Below, piece by piece: positions 44,040 to 53,028 of a stretch of 64,000 nucleotides of DNA. Origin of the DNA: an uncultured SAR116 cluster alpha proteobacterium. GTDB taxonomy: Bacteria > Pseudomonadota > Alphaproteobacteria > Puniceispirillales > Marisalimonadaceae. The stretch is taken from NCBI GenBank assembly GCA_902623995.1, contig CACNWE010000003.1, positions 62,001 through 126,000 on the forward strand, given 5' to 3'. Under the pieces are notes generated by a model. That model searched no databases. It had not been told where the DNA came from and worked only from the letters and a program-made list of their open reading frames with translations. Position 1 is the stretch's first letter. Each line of letters begins with the position of its first letter. The position numbers were made by a program, and so were the translations under genes.

Positions 44040-46889
44040 ATGAATATATCGATTGAAAACAACCCAAGACCTAATCTTAAATTGAATGATCCAAATAATT
44101 TATTTCTTATTGATGGGTCGGGATATATTTTTAGAGCTTTTTATGGCCTACCTTCAATGAGCAACAATGATGGTGTTCCAGTAAATGCAGTATTTGGTTA
44201 TACTAAAATGCTTTTAAAGCTTATTGAAGATTTTAAACCAATTTATGTAGCAGTTATATTTGACGTTGCTAGAAAAACTTTTAGAAATGATTTGTATGAT
44301 TTGTATAAAGCAAATAGATCTGATCCTCCTGATGAATTAATCCCTCAATTTTCAATTATACGAGATGCTACTAACGCGATCGGATTACCAGTTGTCGAAA
44401 TGGAAGGGTATGAAGCTGATGACTTAATTGCTACTTATTCAGATATAGCGTCAAAAATGAATAAAAATGTTATAATTGTATCTAGTGATAAAGATTTGAT
44501 GCAGCTAGTTGATCAAAATACAACTTTATTCGATCCTATGAAACAATTCTGGATAAATGATGATAAAGTTTTTGAAAAATTTGGAGTTTATCCCAATAAA
44601 GTAATTGATGTTCAATCTCTTGCAGGGGATACTAGTGATAACATACCTGGTGTGCCAGGGATTGGTATTAAAACAGCAGCAGAATTGATTAACGAATATG
44701 GAGACCTCGATCAATTATTAAATAGAGCTTCTGAGATAAAACAAAATAAAAGGAGAGAAAATTTATTAGAGTTTGCAAATCAAGCAATATTGTCCAGATC
44801 ATTAGTAACACTTAAAAAAGATGTTCCTATTAAATCTCAGATAGAAGAATTTAAAATAAGTTCTGAATTAGAGTTAAATAAATTAATTCCTTTTTTAAAG
44901 ACACATGGTTTTAATAGCATACTAAATAAATATGAAAATAGTAGAGAACTAAAAACGAATATCTCTAAATCTGAGATAAAAATTAATCCTGTTAAAAACA
45001 TAAATGAATATAGCTCTATTTCCAAAAAATACGAATTAATTGAAAATAAAGATCAATTGATAAAATTTTTAGAGAATTGTTATAGTAAATCAGTAATTGG
45101 ATTTGATTGTGAAACTAATTCTTTAAATGCAAAAACTGCAGATTTAGTAGGGATTTCTCTTTCATGTGAAGAAGGTTTAGCCTGTTATATACCATTAAGA
45201 CATGGACAAAAACTAGATGATAATCAATCCGACTTTAATTTTGATAATGTAAAATCTTTTAATCAAATTCATTTTGAAGATGCCATTGAATTACTCAAAC
45301 CTATTTTAGAGGATAAATCAATTTTAAAAATTGGTCATAACATCAAATTTGATGCGCTAGTAGTTAAACAATTACATAATGGTAATATGAATATTGATCC
45401 AATTGGAGATACTATGTGCCTTTCTTATGTTGTTGATTCAGGCAGAGTAGATAGTCACAAATTGGATGCTATGGCTTTTCGTGAATTAAATCACAATACA
45501 ATCAAATACGAAGATGTTTGTGGAAAGGGCAAAAACAAAATCTTATTTAATCAATTGTCACCATCTGATGCATTGGATTATGCATCTGAAGATGCAGATA
45601 TAACCTTAGCAATATATAATAGAGTTTTACCGAGAGTATTTAATGATAAAAAATATTCTGTTTATAAAAGATTAGAAAATCCATTAATTAATGTATTAAT
45701 TGAAATGGAAAATACTGGTATAAAGATTAATGCTCAAAAACTATCAGAAATTTCCAAAAATTTATCTGATGAAATTATAAAATTAGAAAATAAAATTTTT
45801 GATTATAGTGGTAAAACTTTCAATGTTGGTTCTCCAAAACAATTAGGAGAAGTTTTATTTGAGGAAATGAAGATTGAAGGTGGTAAACGGTCCAAAAACG
45901 GATCTTGGCAAACTAGTGTAGAGGTACTTGAAAATCTATCAGATTTAGGAAATGAAATTGCACAACTAATTTTAAATTGGAGGCATTTTTCTAAGTTAAA
46001 GAGTACTTATACTGATGCATTAGTTGAACAAATAAATCCAAAAACAAAAAGAGTCCATACTAATTATTCAATGGTTGGCGCAAGTACTGGAAGATTATCT
46101 TCTTCAAATCCTAATTTACAGAATATACCCATAAAAACAGAAGAAGGAAGATTAATTAGGACAGCTTTTGAGTCTAAACCAGGTTTTAAAATAGTATCTA
46201 TGGACTATTCACAAATTGAGTTAAGGCTAATAGCGCACATAGCTGATGAAATAAAAATGTTGGATGCATTTAATAATGATCTAGACATCCACTCTGACAC
46301 TGCTTCAAAAGTCTTTGGGGTTCCAATAAATAATATGACATCAGATTTTAGAAGGAAAGCTAAAGCTATAAACTTTGGAATTATATATGGAATTTCTGCA
46401 TACGGTCTTGCAAAACAATTGAAGTGCTCTACGAATGAAGCAAAAGAATTTATAGATTCCTATTTTAAAAGATTTCCAAGAATTAGAGATTATATGGAAG
46501 AGATTAAATCTAAATTAGAAGAAAATGGCTTCGTAGAAACGCTGTTCAATAGACGAATCTATATAAACGATAGCAATTCTAAAAATCAAAGGTTAAGAGG
46601 ATTTGCTGAAAGGCAAGCGATCAATGCGCCTATTCAAGGATCAGCGGCGGATATAATAAAACTAGCAATGGTAAAAATACACAAAAATTTATTTAATTAT
46701 AAAAATGATGTTTCAATGCTAATGCAAGTTCATGATGAGCTTGTATTTGAGATAAAAGAAAATAGCATTGATAAATATTCAAAGATTATCCAAGAAATTA
46801 TGGAGCACGCTAATTTACCAAGAGTTTCATTAAACGTAAATTTAAAAGTAGATACTGGTTTTGGAGATAATTGGGCTGAAGCTCATTAG
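44040..46889 (+). CDS. polA: DNA polymerase I
   Basis: The 949-residue enzyme has all three domains. The 5'-3' exonuclease (about 20-290) has LIDGSGYIFRAFYGL, VVEMEGYEADDLIATY, and the helix-hairpin-helix GDTSDNIPGVPGIGIKTA. The 3'-5' proofreading domain (about 335-520) keeps its acidic residues: FDCETNS near 355, GHNIKFDALV, and YASEDADI. The polymerase (about 560 to the end) has motif A MDYSQIELRLIAH, motif B RRKAKAINFGIIYG and motif C QVHDELVFE. Many streamlined bacteria lose the proofreading residues; here they look functional. It fills gaps at Okazaki fragments and in excision repair. Confidence 0.97.
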   Translation: MNISIENNPRPNLKLNDPNNLFLIDGSGYIFRAFYGLPSMSNNDGVPVNAVFGYTKMLLKLIEDFKPIYVAVIFDVARKTFRNDLYDLYKANRSDPPDELIPQFSIIRDATNAIGLPVVEMEGYEADDLIATYSDIASKMNKNVIIVSSDKDLMQLVDQNTTLFDPMKQFWINDDKVFEKFGVYPNKVIDVQSLAGDTSDNIPGVPGIGIKTAAELINEYGDLDQLLNRASEIKQNKRRENLLEFANQAILSRSLVTLKKDVPIKSQIEEFKISSELELNKLIPFLKTHGFNSILNKYENSRELKTNISKSEIKINPVKNINEYSSISKKYELIENKDQLIKFLENCYSKSVIGFDCETNSLNAKTADLVGISLSCEEGLACYIPLRHGQKLDDNQSDFNFDNVKSFNQIHFEDAIELLKPILEDKSILKIGHNIKFDALVVKQLHNGNMNIDPIGDTMCLSYVVDSGRVDSHKLDAMAFRELNHNTIKYEDVCGKGKNKILFNQLSPSDALDYASEDADITLAIYNRVLPRVFNDKKYSVYKRLENPLINVLIEMENTGIKINAQKLSEISKNLSDEIIKLENKIFDYSGKTFNVGSPKQLGEVLFEEMKIEGGKRSKNGSWQTSVEVLENLSDLGNEIAQLILNWRHFSKLKSTYTDALVEQINPKTKRVHTNYSMVGASTGRLSSSNPNLQNIPIKTEEGRLIRTAFESKPGFKIVSMDYSQIELRLIAHIADEIKMLDAFNNDLDIHSDTASKVFGVPINNMTSDFRRKAKAINFGIIYGISAYGLAKQLKCSTNEAKEFIDSYFKRFPRIRDYMEEIKSKLEENGFVETLFNRRIYINDSNSKNQRLRGFAERQAINAPIQGSAADIIKLAMVKIHKNLFNYKNDVSMLMQVHDELVFEIKENSIDKYSKIIQEIMEHANLPRVSLNVNLKVDTGFGDNWAEAH

Positions 46890-46921
46890 ATATTATGAAT
46901 ATAAATTAACGTAATTTAGCC

Positions 46922-46948
46922 TTGAATAAACCAAAATTTTCTATTCAA
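46922..46948. repeat. Inverted repeat upstream of chvI
   Basis: TTGAATA (46922-46928) and TATTCAA (46942-46948) are perfect seven-base arms around a 13-base spacer. A TATAAT (46951-46956) lies two bases beyond the right arm. It could be an operator at a chvI promoter or a weak polA terminator. Confidence 0.4.
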
Positions 46949-46990
46949 ATTATAATATAATTAAATTTTAATAAAAGCACAGGCAAAAGA

Positions 46991-47680
46991 ATGAGTGAAA
47001 AAATAATTCTTATCGATGATGATAATAACATTTTAACCTCAGTTTCAGTAGCTTTAAAAGCTGAAGGTTGGGTGATAGAAACTTATAATGACAGTGAACA
47101 AGGGCTAATAGCACTTCAAAGGAACACACCTGATATAGCAATATTAGACATTAAAATGCCAAAACTTGACGGTATGGAAGTTTTAAAAAAACTACGAGAA
47201 TCAAATGATGTTCCAGTAATTTTTTTAACAAGTAAAGATGATGAAATTGACGAAGCAATAGGACTTAGAATGGGAGCTGATGATTATATTACTAAGCCTT
47301 TTTCACAAAAGCTTTTGGTTGAAAGAATAAGAGCTGTACTCAGAAGAAGCTCATATAAAAATAATGATGTATCAGATAAGTTGATTAATAGAAATAATCT
47401 ATCACTTGATCCAGATAGACATCTCTGTAAATGGAAAGGTGAAGAAATAAGGCTTACAGTTACTGAATTTTTAATTCTTTATTCTTTAGCTCAAAGACCT
47501 GGCTTAGTAAAAAACAGAGATCAACTCATTGATACAGCTTACGGTGAGACTATATATGTCGATGACAGAACAATTGATAGTCATATCAAAAGAATGAGAA
47601 GGAAATTTAGAGTTTATGATAAAGATTTTGATCATATTGAGACTTTGTATGGTGTGGGATATAGATATAGAGATTCATAA
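46991..47680 (+). CDS. chvI: Response regulator, ChvI type (OmpR family)
   Basis: The 229-residue protein has a receiver domain with acidic pair Asp10-Asp11, phosphoacceptor Asp53 ([13 protein letters not shown]) and Lys in DYITKPFSQ. The C-terminal OmpR-type winged helix (about 135-229) ends [17 protein letters not shown]...YGVGYRYR. It is four bases from the kinase gene; the pair matches ChvI-ChvG of Alphaproteobacteria, which responds to acid and cell-envelope stress. That assignment rests on the sequence type and on ahcY lying downstream. Confidence 0.88.
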   Translation: MSEKIILIDDDNNILTSVSVALKAEGWVIETYNDSEQGLIALQRNTPDIAILDIKMPKLDGMEVLKKLRESNDVPVIFLTSKDDEIDEAIGLRMGADDYITKPFSQKLLVERIRAVLRRSSYKNNDVSDKLINRNNLSLDPDRHLCKWKGEEIRLTVTEFLILYSLAQRPGLVKNRDQLIDTAYGETIYVDDRTIDSHIKRMRRKFRVYDKDFDHIETLYGVGYRYRDS

Positions 47681-47683
47681 AAA

Positions 47684-49288
47684 TTGAAATTTATTTTAAA
47701 AAAACTGGAGAAGTTATATTTTCCTCTGAAAATGAGGATTTTATTTATAATATTATTACCAGTTATATTATACCCAATCATATTAATTTATTTTAATAAG
47801 TATCAAGATATTCTAATTAAGTCAGAATTTGCAGCTATTGAAAGACAAGGTTTAACTCTGACTAAAGCGCTTGCGTTGGCAGAAAATCAGTATGGTTTAA
47901 TCCAGAATAATCAAATATCAAGTCCAGCTCTACAAAGTCTTATCCCAAAGGTTGAATATGGTTCTAACATAAGAGCAAGGCTTTTTAATATGTATGGAAA
48001 TTTAATAGCAGATACAAAAGCAAGCATGAAGTACAGTCCATTTGTTAAAGTGAGCCCGTTACCAGCTGTTGACAATAGTTTTTCCGTAAAAAATAGTTTA
48101 ACAAAATTTGTATCTTTATTTTCAAATTTAATATCAAAACCTCTTAATTTACCTCTGTATAGAGATAATGCAATTTTCTCATTTGAGGACTTCCCAGAAA
48201 TTATTATGGCTTTAAAAGGCAGAACAAAAAAAATCTTGCGACAAGATAGTAAAGGTAAACTTTATTTGTCCGTAGCCATACCAATTAAAAACATTCGTAT
48301 GGTTAGGGGAGCTGTTCTTCTGTCTGTTTCAGGAAAAAAAATTGAACAAGAATTAGTTGACTTGGAAACTGAACTTTTTAAAGCTTTTGGTCTTATATTG
48401 TTAGCAACTGTCGCTCTGGCTATTTATTTTGGAAGATCAATTACAAATCCAATAGTGAGATTGTCCAATGAAGCAGATAAAATTGCAGAGGACAAAACAC
48501 TAAAAACTTTTAATCTAAATAAATTCAGAAATAGGAAAGATGAAATAGGTAATTTAGCACAATCTTTTTTTAAAATGACTAATGAGTTACAAAAAAGAAT
48601 AGATCATATTGCAGAGTTTGCTGCTGATGTGGCACACGAGTTAAAAAATCCAATTACTTCCGTTAGATCAGCTTCTGAAACTATTACAAAAGTTAAAAGT
48701 TTGAGTGAGCAAAAAAAATTAATTAAAGTAATACAAAATGACGTTGAAAGAATAGATAGATTGATAAATGATATTTCTGCTGCTTCTAGATTAGACGCAG
48801 AATTATCAAGAATAGAAATTAAAGAAATCAATATTTCGAATCTTCTTGAAACTCTTGTTGATATAAGGTCATCTACAATAAATTCAAAAATTAATCTTTT
48901 GAAGCACGTAGAAGATATTCATATTTTAGGTGATGAAAATAAGATTGCTCAAGTTTTTGATAATTTGATACAAAATGCTGCTTCTTTTTCAAAGGAAAAT
49001 AATTTTATAAATATTCGAATAGAAAAAAGTTTAGAAAATGTAACCATTACAGTTGAAGATAATGGCCCAGGTTTTTCAAATGGATCTCTAAAAAAGGTCT
49101 TTGACAGATTTTATACAGACAGACCTAAAAATGAAAAATTTGGTAATCATTCAGGTTTGGGATTATCTATTTCTAAACAGATCGTTGAAGCTCATAATGG
49201 AACAATAGAGGCTTTAAATCGATTAAATCAAAAGAATGAATGTCTTGGGGGTAGTATTAAAGTTACTTTTCCAGAAGCAAAAAATTAA
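47684..49288 (+). CDS. chvG: Sensor histidine kinase, ChvG type
   Basis: The 534-residue membrane kinase has TM1 (MRILFIILLPVILYPIILIYF), a periplasmic sensor of about 180 residues, TM2 (FGLILLATVALAIYFG), a HAMP domain, and the H-box FAADVAHELKNPITSVRSA with phospho-His near 317. The ATPase region has NLIQNAASFS, VEDNGPGF and GLGLSISKQIVEAHNG. TTG at 47684 gives the full frame; its Shine-Dalgarno is poor, and an ATG 16 codons on (before RILFII) is an alternative. It phosphorylates the ChvI-type regulator just upstream. No hprK-like gene follows. Confidence 0.87.
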   Translation: MKFILKKLEKLYFPLKMRILFIILLPVILYPIILIYFNKYQDILIKSEFAAIERQGLTLTKALALAENQYGLIQNNQISSPALQSLIPKVEYGSNIRARLFNMYGNLIADTKASMKYSPFVKVSPLPAVDNSFSVKNSLTKFVSLFSNLISKPLNLPLYRDNAIFSFEDFPEIIMALKGRTKKILRQDSKGKLYLSVAIPIKNIRMVRGAVLLSVSGKKIEQELVDLETELFKAFGLILLATVALAIYFGRSITNPIVRLSNEADKIAEDKTLKTFNLNKFRNRKDEIGNLAQSFFKMTNELQKRIDHIAEFAADVAHELKNPITSVRSASETITKVKSLSEQKKLIKVIQNDVERIDRLINDISAASRLDAELSRIEIKEINISNLLETLVDIRSSTINSKINLLKHVEDIHILGDENKIAQVFDNLIQNAASFSKENNFINIRIEKSLENVTITVEDNGPGFSNGSLKKVFDRFYTDRPKNEKFGNHSGLGLSISKQIVEAHNGTIEALNRLNQKNECLGGSIKVTFPEAKN

Positions 49289-49366
49289 ACTTTAAATTTA
49301 TTAATTCGAGCTTTAATTGGGTGATTTAAAATGTTATAGAATTACAAATTTTAAAAAAGGATTATT

Positions 49367-50758
49367 ATGAAAGATTATTCAATCACAGATATAAAACTTG
49401 CTGAATGGGGAAGAAAAGAAATATCAATAGCTGAGACTGAAATGCCAGGTTTAATGGCATGTAGAGAATTGTTTTCAAAAGATAAACCATTAAAAGGTAC
49501 AAGGATTGCAGGCTGTTTGCATATGACGATTCAAACAGCAGTCCTCATAGAAACCTTAACTAGTCTTGGGGCTAGTGTTAGATGGGCAAGCTGTAATATT
49601 TTTTCAACACAAGATCACGCAGCTGCGGCAATAGCAAAACAAGATATACCAGTTTTTGCAAAAAAAGGTGAAACTTTAAAAGAATATTGGAATTATGTAG
49701 ATCAAATATTTACTTGGTCAGATGATACAGTTGCGAATATGATCCTAGATGATGGTGGTGATGCAACTTTGTACATTATACTAGGCGCTAAAGCAGAAAG
49801 TGGTGAACAAGTTTTACCTAACCCTGCTAATGAAGAAGAAGAGGCTCTTAAATCACAAATTTTATCTAGACTTGAAAGTTCTCCAGGATGGTTCACAAAA
49901 GTCAAAAATAGCATTAAAGGAGTTACTGAAGAAACAACTACAGGGGTTCTTAGATTATATCAAATGGCAGAAAAAGGCGATCTTCCTTTTCCGGCAATCA
50001 ATGTGAATGATTCAGTAACAAAATCTAAATTTGATAATCTTTATGGATGCAGAGAATCTCTAGTAGATGGCATAAGAAGAGCTACTGACGTGATGTTATC
50101 TGGTAAAGTTGCAGTTGTTGCAGGTTATGGTGATGTAGGAAAAGGATCTGCTGCTTCACTTCGTCAAGGTGGAGCCAGAGTGATTGTAACTGAAATTGAC
50201 CCTATTTGTGCATTACAAGCAGCAATGGAAGGATATGAAGTGTGTTCTATGGAAGAGGCATGTTCTAGGGGAGATATATTTGTAACAGCAACTGGGAATA
50301 AAGATGTTATTACTGTGGATCATATGAGGGAAATGAAAGATAGAGCTATTGTATGTAACATTGGTCATTTTGATTCCGAAATTCAAGTTGAGTCTCTTCA
50401 AAATATGAAATGGTCAGTGGTCAAGCCTCAAGTGGATGAGGTTGAGTTTCAAGATGGAAAACGTTTAATAGTTTTAGCAAAAGGAAGATTGGTAAACCTG
50501 GGATGTGCTACTGGACATCCTAGTTTTGTTATGAGTGCCTCTTTTACTAACCAAGTTCTTGCACAAATAGAGTTATGGGAAAAGCCAGAAAGTTATGAAA
50601 ATAAAGTATATACACTGCCAAGACATTTAGATGAAAAAGTTGCTAAATTACATCTTGATAAAGTTGGCGCTACTTTAAGTAAGCTTTCAAACGAACAGGC
50701 GGATTATATTGGGGTCCCAGTTCAAGGACCTTTTAAATCAGACAATTATAGATATTAA
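49367..50758 (+). CDS. ahcY: S-adenosylhomocysteine hydrolase
   Basis: The 463-residue NAD-dependent enzyme splits S-adenosylhomocysteine into adenosine and homocysteine, recycling the product of SAM methylations. Signatures are [25 protein letters not shown] (region), [16 protein letters not shown], the catalytic [11 protein letters not shown], Rossmann motif AGYGDVGKG near residue 250, and the C-terminal DNYRY that reaches the partner subunit. Its place after chvI-chvG is conserved in Alphaproteobacteria even though the PTS genes that usually intervene are absent. AAAGGA precedes the ATG. Confidence 0.98.
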   Translation: MKDYSITDIKLAEWGRKEISIAETEMPGLMACRELFSKDKPLKGTRIAGCLHMTIQTAVLIETLTSLGASVRWASCNIFSTQDHAAAAIAKQDIPVFAKKGETLKEYWNYVDQIFTWSDDTVANMILDDGGDATLYIILGAKAESGEQVLPNPANEEEEALKSQILSRLESSPGWFTKVKNSIKGVTEETTTGVLRLYQMAEKGDLPFPAINVNDSVTKSKFDNLYGCRESLVDGIRRATDVMLSGKVAVVAGYGDVGKGSAASLRQGGARVIVTEIDPICALQAAMEGYEVCSMEEACSRGDIFVTATGNKDVITVDHMREMKDRAIVCNIGHFDSEIQVESLQNMKWSVVKPQVDEVEFQDGKRLIVLAKGRLVNLGCATGHPSFVMSASFTNQVLAQIELWEKPESYENKVYTLPRHLDEKVAKLHLDKVGATLSKLSNEQADYIGVPVQGPFKSDNYRY

Positions 50759-50761
50759 TTT

Positions 50762-51255
50762 ATGAAATTGTTACTAGAAATAACGATTAAATCTAAAACT
50801 GAAATGCATAACTTTGGTATACAATTGGCAAAGTTACTTTCGTTTAACGATCTGATTACATTTGATGGCGATTTAGGTGTAGGTAAAACTTTTCTTTGTA
50901 AATCAATAATAAATAACTTAACAAAAATTAATGAAGTTGTAAGTCCTACATTTAATATTGTTCAAACATATCCATTACAAGATGATGAAGAACTCTGGCA
51001 TTGTGATTTTTATAGGATTAATAGTTTTGAAGAAGTATATGAGATTGGTGTTTTTGAGGAGTTAAAAAAAAAATTGTTCTTCTTGAGTGGCCAAAATTTA
51101 AAATCGAATTAAGTCAATTTGATCCTTTGAACCTTAGTATTGAGATTATAAAAAGTAATAAAAGTAATTTATCTGAATACAGAAAAATCTCTTTATCTGG
51201 TTCAAAAAAATGGGATAATAAAATTAAAAATCTAAGTAACTTTTTAGCTTTGTGA
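50762..51255 (+). pseudogene. tsaE: tRNA threonylcarbamoyladenosine biosynthesis ATPase TsaE, frameshifted in an A10 run
   Basis: The first 104 codons give a normal TsaE front: P-loop GDLGVGKT (residues 36-43), SPTFNIVQTY, and WHCDFYRINSFEEVYEIGVFEEL. The reading frame then meets ten A's (51064-51073) and ends early at codon 117 with unrelated residues (LFFLSGQNLKSN). In the next frame the missing family motif appears at once, IVLLEWPKFKIEL, and continues 60 residues to a TGA at 51253. With 8 or 11 A's the product would be about 164 residues, normal for TsaE. TsaE is needed for t6A in tRNAs reading ANN codons and is usually essential. It may be an assembly error, polymerase slippage restoring the frame, or a true loss. 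Confidence 0.85.
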
Positions 51256-51265
51256 GAGCAATAAT

Positions 51266-52675
51266 TTGAATTATGTCTTCTATGATTTAGAAACTACAGG
51301 AAGAAATTCTGCCTGGGATCAAATAATTCAAGTGGCAGCTATACTTACTGACGATAAATTTAATGTGATTGACAAAATTGAAGAGAGATGTCGATTAAAA
51401 AAAGGTTTAGTACCCTATCCTGAGGCAATGCTTGTAAATAAAACATCAGTTGAAATTTTAAAAAATGTGAATTTGTCACATTATGAGTTAATAAAAAAAA
51501 TAGAAACAACATTTAAAAAATGGTCACCAGCTATTTTTGTTGGATATAATTCAATAAACTTTGATGAAGAATTTATTAGAAAATCTTTCTTTAAAACCCT
51601 TTTTGAACCGTATCTAACGCAATTTAATGGCAATAAAAGAGCTGATGTCATTGGCATGACTAGAGCATCTAAATTTTATTTTCCTGATTGTTTAAAAGTT
51701 GGAATTAATGACAAGGGGAATCAAGTTTTTAAATTAGATGTCTTAACTGAACTTAATAATATTTTTCATAATGCTCATGATGCTATGGGTGATGTAGATG
51801 CTACTATAGAAATTGCTAAAATTTTAAGAAAAAATTCTAACAAAGTTTGGAATGCTGGGCTTAAAAATAATAATAAAATAGATGTAGATAACTTCCTAAT
51901 CAAAAATAATATTGTTTGCATGGATGAATATCTTTTTGGTAAATTCAACGTTCATGCTGTTACTTATATTTGCAAGAATCAATTTAATTATCCTCAATGT
52001 TTTGATTTATTACACGATCCACTTGATTATATTGATATGTCTATTAAAGATTTAAAAATTAAAATGAAACAAAAACCTAAATTAATTAAAGAAATTAAAA
52101 ATAATAAAAATCCTATTTTATTAGATTCAAGCGTTATTGATAAAATGCCAGTGTATCAATCAATTGGTATGGAAGTTTTAACTTACAGAGCAGAAATTAT
52201 TAAACAAAGTACTGATTTTAAAAATAAAATCCAAACAATTCTTTTTGAAGAGTACGAGACAAAACAAATGATTAAATCACAGATTGATATAATGCCTGAA
52301 GAAAGTATCTATTCTGGTGGTTTCCCTGATAATCATGAAAAATCCAAAATGATTGATTTTCATAATGCTGATTGGGAAGAAAGATTTTATATTTCAAATC
52401 AGTTTAAAGATGAACGTTATAAATATTTTGCTCATTTGTTAATTTATGAAGAGATGCCTCATGTACTTCCTAAATCTGACTATGAAAATATTCATAAAAT
52501 TATTGCCAATCAGATTTTAAGCACTGATAATCAAAAGTGGAATACAATCCCTAAGGCATACCATGAGCTTGATAATTTACGTGAAGAATATGAAAGACAA
52601 GGTAATGATGAAAAGTTGTTATTCTTAGAAGATTGGGATTATTTTCTACAAGATCTTGAAAAAAAATATCAATGA
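51266..52675 (+). CDS. sbcB: Exodeoxyribonuclease I (SbcB) family protein
   Basis: The 469-residue protein starts with the DnaQ-like exonuclease domain: Exo I FYDLETTGRNSAWDQIIQVAA with Asp7/Glu9, Exo II GYNSINFDEEF near residue 95-105, Exo III NAHDAMGDVDAT near 170-180. The C-terminal half carries ExoI-type features (IYSGGFPDNHEKSKMIDF, then FKDERYKYFAHLLIYEE, corresponding to the SH3-like and helical ExoI-C regions). It should degrade single-stranded DNA 3' to 5'. Start TTG, chosen as the first codon before the conserved strand; the Shine-Dalgarno is weak. It lies where addB-addA is usually found in this neighbourhood. Confidence 0.88.
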   Translation: MNYVFYDLETTGRNSAWDQIIQVAAILTDDKFNVIDKIEERCRLKKGLVPYPEAMLVNKTSVEILKNVNLSHYELIKKIETTFKKWSPAIFVGYNSINFDEEFIRKSFFKTLFEPYLTQFNGNKRADVIGMTRASKFYFPDCLKVGINDKGNQVFKLDVLTELNNIFHNAHDAMGDVDATIEIAKILRKNSNKVWNAGLKNNNKIDVDNFLIKNNIVCMDEYLFGKFNVHAVTYICKNQFNYPQCFDLLHDPLDYIDMSIKDLKIKMKQKPKLIKEIKNNKNPILLDSSVIDKMPVYQSIGMEVLTYRAEIIKQSTDFKNKIQTILFEEYETKQMIKSQIDIMPEESIYSGGFPDNHEKSKMIDFHNADWEERFYISNQFKDERYKYFAHLLIYEEMPHVLPKSDYENIHKIIANQILSTDNQKWNTIPKAYHELDNLREEYERQGNDEKLLFLEDWDYFLQDLEKKYQ

Positions 52676-52707
52676 AAGTAAATTTTGTTAACTAAGGAGA
52701 GATTAAA

Positions 52708-53028
52708 ATGGCGACAAATAAAACAGATGATCAAAACTTTAAAGCAGACGTATTAGAAGCCAAAGAACCTGTGTTAGTAGATTTTTGGGCAGAATGGTGC
52801 GGACCTTGCAAAGCAATTGCACCTTCCTTAGAAGAATTATCTGAAGAAATGAGCAACAAATTAAAAGTTGTTAAAATTAATGTTGATGAAAATCCTTCAA
52901 CATCTCAAGCGTATAGTATAAGAAGTATTCCCGCTTTAATGATCTTTAAGGATGGAGAAAAAATCTCTGAGAAGATGGGAGCTCTTCCAAAATCGACTCT
53001 TGAGTCATGGATTAAAGATACAATCTAA
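52708..53028 (+). CDS. trxA: Thioredoxin
   Basis: This 106-residue protein has the WCGPCK active site (residues 31-36) in VDFWAEWCGPCKAI, VNVDENP-like KINVDENPSTS, and the cis-Pro loop in SIRSIPALMIF. It is the cytosolic disulphide reductant. AAGGAGAG stands before the ATG. Its end overlaps that of folC by four bases on the opposite strand. Confidence 0.97.
   Translation: MATNKTDDQNFKADVLEAKEPVLVDFWAEWCGPCKAIAPSLEELSEEMSNKLKVVKINVDENPSTSQAYSIRSIPALMIFKDGEKISEKMGALPKSTLESWIKDTI

Noticed and set aside
49289-49366. SAM or SAH riboswitch before ahcY
   Set aside because: The gap has 78 AT-rich bases without GC-rich stems or any recognisable riboswitch core.
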